Source: Betaproteobacteria bacterium (GTDB lineage: Bacteria > Pseudomonadota > Gammaproteobacteria > Burkholderiales > JAHFRG01). Taken from it: a DNA stretch of 13,033 bases. Below the pieces are notes generated by a model. The model saw only the letters and a list, made by a program, of their open reading frames with translations, had not been told where the DNA came from and searched no databases. Each line of letters begins with the position of its first letter. Positions within the stretch are counted from its first letter, which is position 1. Where the stretch lies: NCBI GenBank assembly GCA_023258935.1, contig JAHFRG010000043.1, forward strand, positions 1-13,033. Reading direction: 5' to 3'. A program made the position numbers and the translations under genes. Shown in pieces: positions 6,963-12,976 of this stretch.

Positions 6963-6990
6963 ATATGGGTTGCTGTTCGCGCTTTTCAAG
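6963..6990 (-). promoter_or_regulatory. Sigma-32 (RpoH) heat-shock promoter of hsp20
   Basis: On the minus strand CTTGAAA (-35, 6990-6984) and CCCATAT (-10, 6969-6963) are separated by 14 bp. Both elements and the spacing match the RpoH consensus (CTTGAAA, then CCCATnT after about 11-16 bp). It points at hsp20 and would give a leader of about 50 bases. Confidence 0.88.
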
Positions 6991-7008
6991 TGCCGTCCTT
7001 CCTCTTGT

Positions 7009-7024
7009 GTTTCCATCTGGAAAC
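7009..7024. promoter_or_regulatory. Perfect dyad between hsp20 and the ECF sigma gene
   Basis: GTTTCC-ATCT-GGAAAC is a perfect 6-bp inverted repeat with a 4-base centre. It lies about 46 bases before the sigma-factor start and upstream of the hsp20 -35 box. GGAAAC resembles ECF -35 elements, but no GTC-type -10 lies at the right distance, so an operator or a chance palindrome is as likely. Confidence 0.3.
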
Positions 7025-7069
7025 GTCTAAATTTATTTACCTTTTCAACTTGGAAGCTTTTGGCCGGCC

Positions 7070-7666
7070 GTGGATAACCAGACAAAATCAGGCCCTATCT
7101 CAGATGGCGCGCTTGAAGAATATCGCCCATACTTGCTGCGTTATGCCCTGCTGCAATTGCGTGACAACACATTGGCCGAGGATGCAGTGCAGGAAACATT
7201 GCTTGCTGCGCTGGAAAGCCGCTCCAAGTTTTCCGGCAAATCCTCGGCTAAAACCTGGCTGACTGGCATCCTCAAGCACAAAATCATCGACCTCTTCCGC
7301 AAGCAGGCAAAAGAAGCAACGCAAGTCAGCCTCGAGGTGGAGTTGGAAAGCGGTGCGGGCGATTTTGACTTACTTTTCCAGCCGGATGGTCATTGGAATA
7401 CGTGGCCGCAAGCTTGGGCCGACCCGCTCAAAAATCTGGAGAACAAAAAATTCTGGGAGATATTTGAAATTTGCGCCAAATTGATGCCGGCTAACACTGC
7501 ACGGGCATTCATGATGCGCGAGTTCCTGGGGTCTAGCACCGAGGAAATCTGTAAGGACATGCAAATTTCGGCGACCAACTGCTGGGTCATGCTGTACCGC
7601 GCGCGCATGAGCCTGAGGCTATGCTTGGAACATAACTGGTTCGGCGGCAATTTCGAGAGAAAGTAA
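7070..7666 (+). CDS. ECF-type sigma-70 family RNA polymerase sigma factor
   Basis: An alternative sigma factor that redirects RNA polymerase. In the 198 residues, region 2 spans about 16-82, with LAEDAVQETLLAAL (35-48) and KTWLTGILKHKIIDLFRK (61-78) as the region 2.2-2.4 core. A linker rich in Trp (GHWNTWPQAW, 107-116) follows, and region 4 spans about 125-186 with the helix-turn-helix EEICKDMQISATNCWVMLYR (158-177). The ending LRLCLEHNWF is typical of the subfamily that I recall as TIGR02943, which commonly has a zinc-finger anti-sigma gene next to it; that is the case here. The start is GTG at 7070, with GGAAG 13 bases upstream, a loose spacing. The stop overlaps the anti-sigma start by one base. 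The stimulus and regulon are unknown; hsp20 is divergent from it and a copper chaperone gene is convergent downstream. Confidence 0.9.
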   Translation: MDNQTKSGPISDGALEEYRPYLLRYALLQLRDNTLAEDAVQETLLAALESRSKFSGKSSAKTWLTGILKHKIIDLFRKQAKEATQVSLEVELESGAGDFDLLFQPDGHWNTWPQAWADPLKNLENKKFWEIFEICAKLMPANTARAFMMREFLGSSTEEICKDMQISATNCWVMLYRARMSLRLCLEHNWFGGNFERK

Positions 7667-7836
7667 TGCTAACTTGCAAGGAAGTTTCAAAGCTGGTATC
7701 GCAATCCCTGGATCGCCGCCTAAGTTTGGTGGAATGGGCGGGCTTGAGAATACACTTCCTCCTTTGCGAGGGCTGCAGGCACTTCCGCCAGCATATGGCG
7801 TTCATTCGGCGCGCTTGCCAGCGTTACCCGGACTGA
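7666..7836 (+). CDS. Small zinc-binding (ZAS/zf-HC2-type) anti-sigma factor
   Basis: A 56-residue frame starts at an ATG sharing one base with the TAA of the sigma gene (TAATG), indicating translational coupling. The protein has a cysteine near the N-terminus (C4 in MLTCKEVSK) and then H30, C34 and C37 in IHFLLCEGC. This H-x3-C-x2-C motif is the hallmark of zinc-binding anti-sigma (ZAS) domains, which clamp their ECF partner in the cytoplasm. There is no membrane segment and no C-terminal sensor domain, so it is a soluble minimal version; family members with this layout usually run longer. By position it should hold the upstream sigma factor inactive until a zinc-thiol or similar change. Assignment by motif and context is good; the signal is unknown. 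Confidence 0.82.
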   Translation: MLTCKEVSKLVSQSLDRRLSLVEWAGLRIHFLLCEGCRHFRQHMAFIRRACQRYPD

Positions 7837-7936
7837 ACTCTTGAAAATTTCGGCGGTGAATTCACACAGAGGGTGTTTCGCGCATCCTATCCGGAAAGCT
7901 TCGGTAGCAGCCGCGTGGAACTGATCAGAGGTTTCT

Positions 7937-8383
7937 TCAGGGCGCGGCGCTTCGCACTTCGGCCTGCACTTCCACAACTGTTTTGCTGCGGTCGGCACGC
8001 TGTAAAGTGAGTCGCAGGGGCACTTTGTCGCCCAGCTTCAGAGGGCTTTTCAAATCCAGCAGCATGATGTGCAGTCCACCAGGCTCAAGCTTGACCGTCT
8101 GCTTGGCAGGCAACTCGAGGCTTTCCAGCTGCCGCATTTCCATGACGCCGTTCTCCAACCGCATCAAATGTATTTCTACACTGCCCGCTACCGGGCTTGA
8201 AGCAGCAACCAACTTGCTTGGTATAGCGCTTCTGATTTCCAGATAAGCTCCCGCCACGCGTTGGCCTGGAGCCGTGACCCTCACCCAGGCATGAGTGACC
8301 ATCACGGCTTCATCGGCATGAATAGCGACGCCACCCAAGCAAAGTGCCAGGGCAAGGGCGCCAAGTGTGATTGTTTTTACCAT
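7937..8383 (-). CDS. PCu(A)C-type periplasmic copper chaperone
   Basis: Binds Cu(I) in the periplasm and, in studied relatives, delivers it to the CuA or CuB site of haem-copper oxidases. The 148-residue protein has a signal peptide (about 1-23, ending AIHADEA) and one PCu(A)C (DUF461) domain. The copper motif fits exactly: H72, then ten residues, M83, then twenty-one residues, H105, one residue, M107 (HX10MX21HXM). The ATG at 8383 is chosen since it directly opens the signal peptide; 19 further in-frame codons upstream look non-coding. GGGAAG lies 9 bases before the ATG. It stands alone on the minus strand, convergent to the sigma/anti-sigma pair with 100 bp between, and divergent from dacC. 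No Sco or oxidase gene is in view. Confidence 0.93.
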   Translation of the reverse strand: MVKTITLGALALALCLGGVAIHADEAVMVTHAWVRVTAPGQRVAGAYLEIRSAIPSKLVAASSPVAGSVEIHLMRLENGVMEMRQLESLELPAKQTVKLEPGGLHIMLLDLKSPLKLGDKVPLRLTLQRADRSKTVVEVQAEVRSAAP

Positions 8384-8420
8384 AAACTCAGTCTTCCCGC
8401 AGGACGCGGCGCATTTGGTA

Positions 8421-8426
8421 TATAAT
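8421..8426 (+). promoter_or_regulatory. Consensus -10 box of dacC (leaderless-type spacing)
   Basis: A perfect TATAAT lies in TTGGTATATAATTTTTC, with only 8 bases between it and the dacC ATG. Initiation the usual 6-8 bases after the box would fall at or within a base or two of the ATG. No Shine-Dalgarno is present. The -35 region is not recognisable at standard spacing. The flanking AT-rich run might also serve the divergent copper-chaperone gene. Confidence 0.6.
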
Positions 8427-8434
8427 TTTTCTTT

Positions 8435-9568
8435 ATGCAAAATGTGAAACCCTTATTACTGTTACTGCTGTTCCCGTCACTGCTTTTCGCCCAGCAACTG
8501 CCTGTTCCTCAACTGCCTTCGATCGCGGCAAAATCCTATTTGCTCACCGATTTTTACAGCAAACAAGTGCTGGGCGGGCAAAATATAGACGGGCGCGTCG
8601 AGCCGGCATCGCTAACCAAATTGATGACAGCCTATCTTACATTCACCGCGCTCAAACAAAAACAAATCACGCTCGAGCAGACGCTTACAGTTTCTACCCG
8701 CGCCTGGCGCGCCGAAGGCTCGCGTATGTTCATCGAGCCTGACAAACCGGTTAAGGTGGACGAATTGATACGCGGGATGGTCGTGCAATCCGGCAACGAC
8801 GCCTGCGTTGCTCTCGCCGAAGGCATTGCCGGCAGCGAACAAGCATTTACGCAGATGATGAACAGTGAGGCGCAGCGCCTGGGAATGAAAAACACGCATT
8901 TCACGAATTCCACCGGCTTGCCGGACCCGCAGCACTACTCTACTGCGTATGACCTGTCTTTGCTTGCTACGGCGATAATACGCGATTTCCCCGAATACTA
9001 TCCGCTGTATTCAATCAAAGAGTACAAGTACCACAACATTTCGCAGCTCAACCGCAATCGTCTTCTATGGACCGACCCCTATGTGGATGGAATGAAAACC
9101 GGTTATACCGAAAATGCGGGTTATTGCCTCATCTCCACCGCGAAAAGAGGCTCGCGTAGGCTGATTGCAGTGGCCTTGGGTACTGCGTCGGACAACCTTA
9201 GAGCCACCGAAAGCCAGAAGCTTCTCAATTACGGTTTCCAGTTCTACGACACGCTGCACCTCTATGCAAAGGGTCAGGCGGTGACCACTATCACGGTTTG
9301 GAAGGGCGCCGGAAATTCAGTCAAGGCGGGATTCGCGGAGGATGTCTATTTGAGCCTTCCCAAAGGCCAGTTGGAACGCTTGAAAGCCGCCATGGAAAGC
9401 CAGCAGCCGTTGATTGCGCCGATCAGCACCGGGCAGAAAGTCGGCGTGGTCAAGCTTACCCTGGATGGCAAACCGGTAGCAGAATATCCACTGATTGCGC
9501 TAGAGAACGTAGAACTTGCAAACATTATAGGCCGCAGCTGGGACAGTTTGCGGCTGCTTTTTAATTGA
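8435..9568 (+). CDS. dacC: D-alanyl-D-alanine carboxypeptidase (PBP5/6-type, S11 family)
   Basis: Removes the terminal D-Ala from peptidoglycan pentapeptides on the outer face of the inner membrane, limiting cross-linking. The 377-residue protein opens with a signal peptide (about 1-20, ending LLFAQ). The three penicillin-binding motifs are intact: SLTK with S59 and K62, SGN at 119-121, and KTG at 221-223 in DGMKTGYTENAGYC. A PBP5-type beta-rich C-terminal domain (about 276-362) ends in a possible amphipathic anchoring helix (IIGRSWDSLRLLF). Whether it is DacA, DacC or DacD cannot be told from sequence alone. The start is ATG 8435, with GTG 8444 possible; neither has a Shine-Dalgarno. It heads the operon dacC-dat-ybeD-lipB-lipA. 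Confidence 0.96.
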   Translation: MQNVKPLLLLLLFPSLLFAQQLPVPQLPSIAAKSYLLTDFYSKQVLGGQNIDGRVEPASLTKLMTAYLTFTALKQKQITLEQTLTVSTRAWRAEGSRMFIEPDKPVKVDELIRGMVVQSGNDACVALAEGIAGSEQAFTQMMNSEAQRLGMKNTHFTNSTGLPDPQHYSTAYDLSLLATAIIRDFPEYYPLYSIKEYKYHNISQLNRNRLLWTDPYVDGMKTGYTENAGYCLISTAKRGSRRLIAVALGTASDNLRATESQKLLNYGFQFYDTLHLYAKGQAVTTITVWKGAGNSVKAGFAEDVYLSLPKGQLERLKAAMESQQPLIAPISTGQKVGVVKLTLDGKPVAEYPLIALENVELANIIGRSWDSLRLLFN

Positions 9569-9586
9569 GGTTGCTTTTCAATTGAG
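9556..9586 (+). repeat. Short direct duplication at the dacC-dat junction
   Basis: Two 14-base copies, GCTTTTTAATTGAG (9556-9569) and GCTTTTCAATTGAG (9573-9586), differ at one base and are 17 bases apart. The first contains the dacC stop and the GAGG that probably serves dat; the second contains the TTG start of dat in a different frame. Confidence 0.6.
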
Positions 9587-10454
9587 CACGGTTTATTTAA
9601 ACGGCAGATACATGCCCCTCGAGGAAGCGCAGGTTCCGGTGCTGGACCGCGGTTTCATTTTAGGCGACGGAGTGTATGAAGTCATTCCCGTATACTCGCG
9701 AAAACCATTCCGCCTCAGGGAGCATCTCAAGCGTCTGCAGAAAAGCTTGGATAGCATCTGCCTCATAAACCCGCACAGCGATGTTCAATGGGCGGGGTTG
9801 TTTGCGCAACTTGTCGCGCAAAACCAGGGCGAAGACCAGTATATTTATTTGCACATCACACGCGGACCTGCGAAGCGTGACCATGCTTTCCCCAAACAGA
9901 TTCACCCCACGGTGTTCTTGATGAGCACGCCGCTGGAAACCACCCCTCCGGAGATTTTGAAAACCGGGGTAGCCGCTGTTACCGCCCAGGATAACCGGTG
10001 GCTGCGTTGCGACATAAAGGCGACATCGCTGTTGCCCAATGTGCTGCTGCGGCAGATGGCGGTGGACTGCGGCGCAGTGGAGACCGTGCTGCTGCGCGAC
10101 GGCATCCTCACCGAAGGCGCGGCAAGTAATATCTTCGTAGTCAAAAACGGTGTGGTGCTCGCGCCGCCGAAAAATCACCTCATCCTTCCCGGCATTACTT
10201 ATGATGTGGTGCTCGAGCTGGCCGCGAACCATTCCATCCCGTGCGAAGTAAGGGCGGTTTCCGAATCCGAAGTGCGCACCGCCCAGGAACTCTGGATGAC
10301 TTCTTCCGGCAAAGAAGTATTGGCTATCACTACTCTGGATAACCAACCAGTGGGTGACGGCAAACCTGGCAAGCTATTCTGGCGCATGCATGAGTTGTAT
10401 CAAAACTATAAAGCGACGGCAATGCGGCGGAGCGAGGCGCAGCCCATACAATAA
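9582..10454 (+). CDS. dat: D-amino acid aminotransferase (class IV PLP enzyme)
   Basis: Transfers the amino group of D-alanine to 2-oxoglutarate and the reverse, giving D-glutamate and pyruvate, in the cytoplasm. The 290 residues carry the fold-type IV features: VLDRGFILGDGVYEV (20-34), the PLP lysine K146 in CDIKATSLLPNVL, and E179 in TEGAASNIF. Residues R99 and H101 (KRDHAFP) with Y32 reproduce the carboxylate-trap residues of Bacillus D-AAT, which separates it from IlvE and PabC. The start is TTG at 9582, with GAGG 11 bases upstream, giving the expected MSTVYLNGRYM N-terminus; an ATG at 9612 would cut the first beta-strand. It follows dacC by 13 bp, pairing an enzyme that frees D-Ala with one that uses it. 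Confidence 0.92.
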   Translation: MSTVYLNGRYMPLEEAQVPVLDRGFILGDGVYEVIPVYSRKPFRLREHLKRLQKSLDSICLINPHSDVQWAGLFAQLVAQNQGEDQYIYLHITRGPAKRDHAFPKQIHPTVFLMSTPLETTPPEILKTGVAAVTAQDNRWLRCDIKATSLLPNVLLRQMAVDCGAVETVLLRDGILTEGAASNIFVVKNGVVLAPPKNHLILPGITYDVVLELAANHSIPCEVRAVSESEVRTAQELWMTSSGKEVLAITTLDNQPVGDGKPGKLFWRMHELYQNYKATAMRRSEAQPIQ

Positions 10455-10466
10455 TAGAGCCGGTTA

Positions 10467-10733
10467 ATGAGCATTGAGATATCATTAATTGAATACCCGT
10501 GTGCTTTCCCCATCAAGATCATGGGCAAAAACCAAGCAGGATTTGCACAAGCAGTGATGCAAATTGTAATGCATCATGCTCCCGACTTTGACCCTGCCAG
10601 CATGGAAATGAAATCCAGCAAAAAAGGCAAGTACCTGAGCCTCACTTGCATCATTCAGGCCACGTCGCGCAATCAACTGGATGAACTCTATCGCGAGCTA
10701 TGCGATCACCCGACAGTGGTGATGGTGCTCTAA
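10467..10733 (+). CDS. ybeD: YbeD/DUF493 family protein
   Basis: An 88-residue ACT-like small protein of unknown role, conserved beside lipB in proteobacteria. Recognisable features are the N-terminal YPCAFPIKIMG (10-20), a KYLSLTCIIQATSRNQLDELYREL region in the second half, and the C-terminal PTVVMVL typical of DUF493. It has no signal peptide or membrane segment. The ATG lies 12 bp after the dat stop, with only a weak Shine-Dalgarno (GAGCCGG). A role in lipoate metabolism has been guessed from linkage only; nothing in the sequence proves it. The inverted repeat entering lipB begins 3 bases after its stop. Confidence 0.92.
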   Translation: MSIEISLIEYPCAFPIKIMGKNQAGFAQAVMQIVMHHAPDFDPASMEMKSSKKGKYLSLTCIIQATSRNQLDELYRELCDHPTVVMVL

Positions 10734-10736
10734 GAC

Positions 10737-10823
10737 GTGAAAGGTGAAAAGTGAAGAGTGAATCGCCCAACACCAGAGAGGTCCTGCTCTCTCCCGTTTC
10801 ACATTTCACGTTTCACGCTTCAC
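10737..10823. repeat. Heptad-phased inverted repeat (4 x GTGAAnn facing 4 x nnTTCAC) overlapping the lipB 5' end
   Basis: The left arm is four contiguous heptads: GTGAAAG, GTGAAAA, GTGAAGA and GTGAATC (10737-10764). The right arm is four contiguous heptads: GTTTCAC, ATTTCAC, GTTTCAC and GCTTCAC (10796-10823). The arms pair with 5-6 of 7 matches per heptad. Between them an inner hairpin AGAGAG-GTCCTG-CTCTCT (10775-10792) nests, so the whole 87 bp can fold as one long hairpin. It starts 3 bases after the ybeD stop and ends inside lipB. I recognise it as a small palindromic repeat, not an insertion sequence; there is no transposase. Confidence 0.85.
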
Positions 10824-11428
10824 CCTTAATCAATCGCTTAGGCTTGGTTGAGTACCTGACTACTTGGCGTGCGATGCAGGATTTCACTGCGCGGCGCAAT
10901 GCTGACACTGAAGACGAGCTCTGGCTTCTCCAGCACCCGCCGATTTACACCCTGGGACTGAACGGGAAACCGGAGCATCTGCCTCAAGATACCGCGATTC
11001 CAGTTATCAAAACCGACCGCGGCGGCCAGATCACCTACCACGGGCCCGGACAAATTATCGCGTATCTGCTGCTCGATATGCGGCGCTTAAGCATCGGCGC
11101 GCGCGGGCTGGTCAGGCGCATGGAACAGTCAGTGATAGACTTGCTTGAAGGTTACGGTATAAGCGCACAAGCCCGTATTGATGCCCCGGGTGTGTATGTG
11201 AACGGCTCAAAAATCGCCGCATTGGGGTTGCGGGTTAGGCAAGGTTGCTGCTACCACGGCCTCGCGCTCAACGTGGACATGGATTTGCGGCCGTTCCGGG
11301 CAATCAATCCTTGCGGCCACCCGGGCATGCAAGTCACGCAAATGCGCAATTTGGGTGTTGTTGAATCGCTGGACCGGCTAAGTGAAAAACTATCAGAACA
11401 ACTTATTTACCACCTGCACAAAACATGA
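10751..11428 (+). CDS. lipB: Octanoyl-[acyl-carrier-protein]:protein N-octanoyltransferase
   Basis: Moves the octanoyl group from acyl-carrier protein to lipoyl domains of 2-oxoacid dehydrogenases and GcvH; LipA then adds sulfur. Conserved blocks: LQHPPIYTLG (60-69), RGGQITYHGPGQ (90-101), K154 in NGSKIAALG, YHGLALNV (168-175) and the nucleophile C188 in NPCGHPG. K154 and C188 are 34 apart, the same as K135/C169 of E. coli, so the enzyme looks intact. The N-terminus is odd: family homology begins at about residue 26 (LINRLGLVEY), and the first 24 residues come from the heptad inverted repeat. The GTG at 10751 is itself the third heptad of that repeat; no ATG is available between it and the conserved region, and TTG codons further in would trim the domain. 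The stop overlaps the lipA start (ATGA). Confidence 0.94.
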   Translation: MKSESPNTREVLLSPVSHFTFHASPLINRLGLVEYLTTWRAMQDFTARRNADTEDELWLLQHPPIYTLGLNGKPEHLPQDTAIPVIKTDRGGQITYHGPGQIIAYLLLDMRRLSIGARGLVRRMEQSVIDLLEGYGISAQARIDAPGVYVNGSKIAALGLRVRQGCCYHGLALNVDMDLRPFRAINPCGHPGMQVTQMRNLGVVESLDRLSEKLSEQLIYHLHKT

Positions 11429-12375
11429 ATCCCGCACCAGAAAAACTCATGCAAAAAGGCGCAGACAAGACCGCGCGCATTCCCATCAAGGTCGTGCCGC
11501 AGCAGAAACTTGAAAAGCCTGACTGGATACGCGTAAGGTCTGCAAGCGGTGCGCGCTTTTACGACATCAAACGCATATTGCGGGAACACAAGCTGCATAC
11601 CGTCTGCGAAGAAGCTTCCTGCCCCAATATCGGGGAATGTTTCGGAAAAGGCACTGCAACGTTCATGATTCTGGGAGATCTGTGCACACGGCGCTGTCCG
11701 TTCTGCGACGTGGCACACGGCAGGCCGCTGCCGCCGGACGCCGACGAGCCTGTGAATCTCGCAAAAACCATTGCCGCGCTGAGTCTCCGTTACGTGGTAA
11801 TCACCAGCGTGGACCGCGATGATTTGCGCGACGGCGGCGCCCGGCATTTCGCCAATTGCATCCGTTGTGTGCGTGAGTTATCGCCGCAAACCCGCATCGA
11901 AACGCTGGTGCCTGATTTTCGCGGGCGGCTGGAGATTGCCCTGGACATATTAAGCGCCCATCCGCCGGATGTGATGAACCATAACCTGGAAACCGTGCCG
12001 CGGCTATACAAGCAGGTACGGCCGGGCGCTGACTATCGGAACTCACTAAAACTGCTCAAGGACTTCAAATCACGCTTTCCAGGCATACCCACCAAATCGG
12101 GTTTGATGTTGGGATTGGGTGAAACCGACGAGGAAATCATGGAAGTCATGCGCGATCTGCGCGATCATCACGTAGACATGCTCACGCTCGGGCAGTACCT
12201 TCAGCCGAGTATCCATCATCTGCCGGTGCTGCGTTACGTGGAACCTGCGTTATTCAAGATGTTTGAGCGGCGGGCGCTGGATACGGGTTTCGCGCATGCT
12301 GCGTGCGGCCCGCTGGTGCGCTCAAGCTACCATGCCGACCAACAGGCACACGAGGCGGGCGTGGTCTGCTCTTAG
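11425..12375 (+). CDS. lipA: Lipoyl synthase (radical SAM)
   Basis: Inserts two sulfur atoms at C6 and C8 of protein-bound octanoyl groups. The 316-residue protein has both iron-sulfur motifs: the auxiliary cluster C61-x4-C66-x5-C72 (HTVCEEASCPNIGECF) and the radical-SAM cluster C87-x3-C91-x2-C94 (DLCTRRCPFCD). The C-terminal RSSYHAD (299-305), whose serine ligates the auxiliary cluster in studied enzymes, is present, as are TSVDRDDL (127-134) and MLGLGETDEE (228-237). The ATG overlaps the lipB TGA by four bases, giving tight coupling. It is the last gene of the operon; tlpA converges on it with 40 bp between and no T-tailed terminator. Confidence 0.98.
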   Translation: MNPAPEKLMQKGADKTARIPIKVVPQQKLEKPDWIRVRSASGARFYDIKRILREHKLHTVCEEASCPNIGECFGKGTATFMILGDLCTRRCPFCDVAHGRPLPPDADEPVNLAKTIAALSLRYVVITSVDRDDLRDGGARHFANCIRCVRELSPQTRIETLVPDFRGRLEIALDILSAHPPDVMNHNLETVPRLYKQVRPGADYRNSLKLLKDFKSRFPGIPTKSGLMLGLGETDEEIMEVMRDLRDHHVDMLTLGQYLQPSIHHLPVLRYVEPALFKMFERRALDTGFAHAACGPLVRSSYHADQQAHEAGVVCS

Positions 12376-12377
12376 CA

Positions 12378-12389
12378 GCGCAGCTGCGC
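12378..12389. other. 12-bp perfect palindrome between lipA and tlpA
   Basis: GCGCAGCTGCGC is self-complementary and lies 2 bases after the lipA stop in the 40-bp gap between the convergent genes. No T-run follows on either strand, so it is not a standard intrinsic terminator. Confidence 0.4.
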
Positions 12390-12415
12390 GTAGCTGAAAT
12401 ATCGTTGCAAGCGGA

Positions 12416-12928
12416 TCACACTGCGGCCTGCAGTTCCTTTTCCAGCAACGTGCGCAGTTGAGCGAAATCCGGTTCGCCGAGGATGCGCTTGATGATATTG
12501 CCGCGCTTGTCGATTATAAAAGTGGTCGGAGTGAGCTTCACGTCACCGAAGGCCTGCGCGATGTTTCCCTGCACATCCAGCGCCACTTTGAAGGGTAGCG
12601 CATTTTTCTCAGTGTAATTCACCACGTAATTCGGCGGATCATAGCTCATGGCTACGGCGATGGTCTCGAGTCCCTGCGTATTATATTTACGGTAGGTGTC
12701 AATCATCTCCGGCATTTCGTGGATGCACCCAATGCAGCTGGTGGCCCAGAAATTTACCAGCACCACCTTGCCGCGCAAGCTCTCCATGGATATGTTCTCG
12801 CCTTGCAGCGAAGTAAACGTCACCTGCGGCGCTGGTGCCTCCTGCGACACCGCTTGCGCAAACAGCAGGGCCAGCAGCGCAGCCAGCGCGAGCAAAATTA
12901 GAAGGCGTTTGCTTTTAAGCTTGTCCAT
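12416..12928 (-). CDS. TlpA-like membrane-anchored or periplasmic thioredoxin-fold protein
   Basis: A thiol-disulfide protein of the TlpA/ResA group acting outside the cytoplasm. The 170 residues begin with a basic start (MDKLKSKR) and a hydrophobic segment (9-26, ending FAQAVSQE), which may be a cleaved signal peptide or an anchor. The thioredoxin/AhpC-TSA domain spans about 33-168, with redox pair C65/C68 in FWATSCIGCIHEMPEM, the cis-proline P134 in KLTPTTFIID, and the TlpA-type insert in between. The active-site dipeptide is Ile-Gly rather than the more common Pro-Pro or Glu-Pro, which should shift the redox potential. The ATG at 12928 has only a weak GAG upstream. Reduction of apocytochrome c or of copper-delivery proteins is possible, but nothing here decides it. 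Confidence 0.93.
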   Translation of the reverse strand: MDKLKSKRLLILLALAALLALLFAQAVSQEAPAPQVTFTSLQGENISMESLRGKVVLVNFWATSCIGCIHEMPEMIDTYRKYNTQGLETIAVAMSYDPPNYVVNYTEKNALPFKVALDVQGNIAQAFGDVKLTPTTFIIDKRGNIIKRILGEPDFAQLRTLLEKELQAAV

Positions 12929-12976
12929 AGTTCAACAGCTCAATGGATCATGCAATCTGTGGTAAGGATGGAAATA

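Noticed and set aside
7019..7030. GGAAACGTCTAA as an ECF-type promoter before the sigma gene
   Set aside because: The -35-like GGAAAC and -10-like GTCTAA are directly adjacent, not about 16 bp apart, so they cannot work together.
7837..7936. Gap between the anti-sigma gene and the copper chaperone gene, searched for an anti-sigma continuation or a terminator
   Set aside because: The frames are closed or featureless, and the only dyad (CCGGAAAGCTTCGG) is imperfect with no T-tract; I see nothing supportable.
7720..7998. Minus-strand 92-codon frame antisense to the anti-sigma gene and the end of the copper chaperone gene
   Set aside because: It overlaps two better-supported genes, and its product shows no domain or sensible start; it is best read as a shadow.
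8384..8440. Longer start for the PCu(A)C gene adding 19 residues
   Set aside because: The added residues precede a normal signal peptide and overlap the dacC promoter; the internal ATG 8383 begins the signal peptide properly.
10737..10823. Heptad repeat read as a CRISPR or an insertion-sequence end
   Set aside because: The units are 7 bp, contiguous and inverted, with no spacers, no transposase and no visible target-site duplication.
12376..12415. Terminator between lipA and tlpA
   Set aside because: The palindrome GCGCAGCTGCGC has no T-run on either side, so it fails the intrinsic-terminator pattern.
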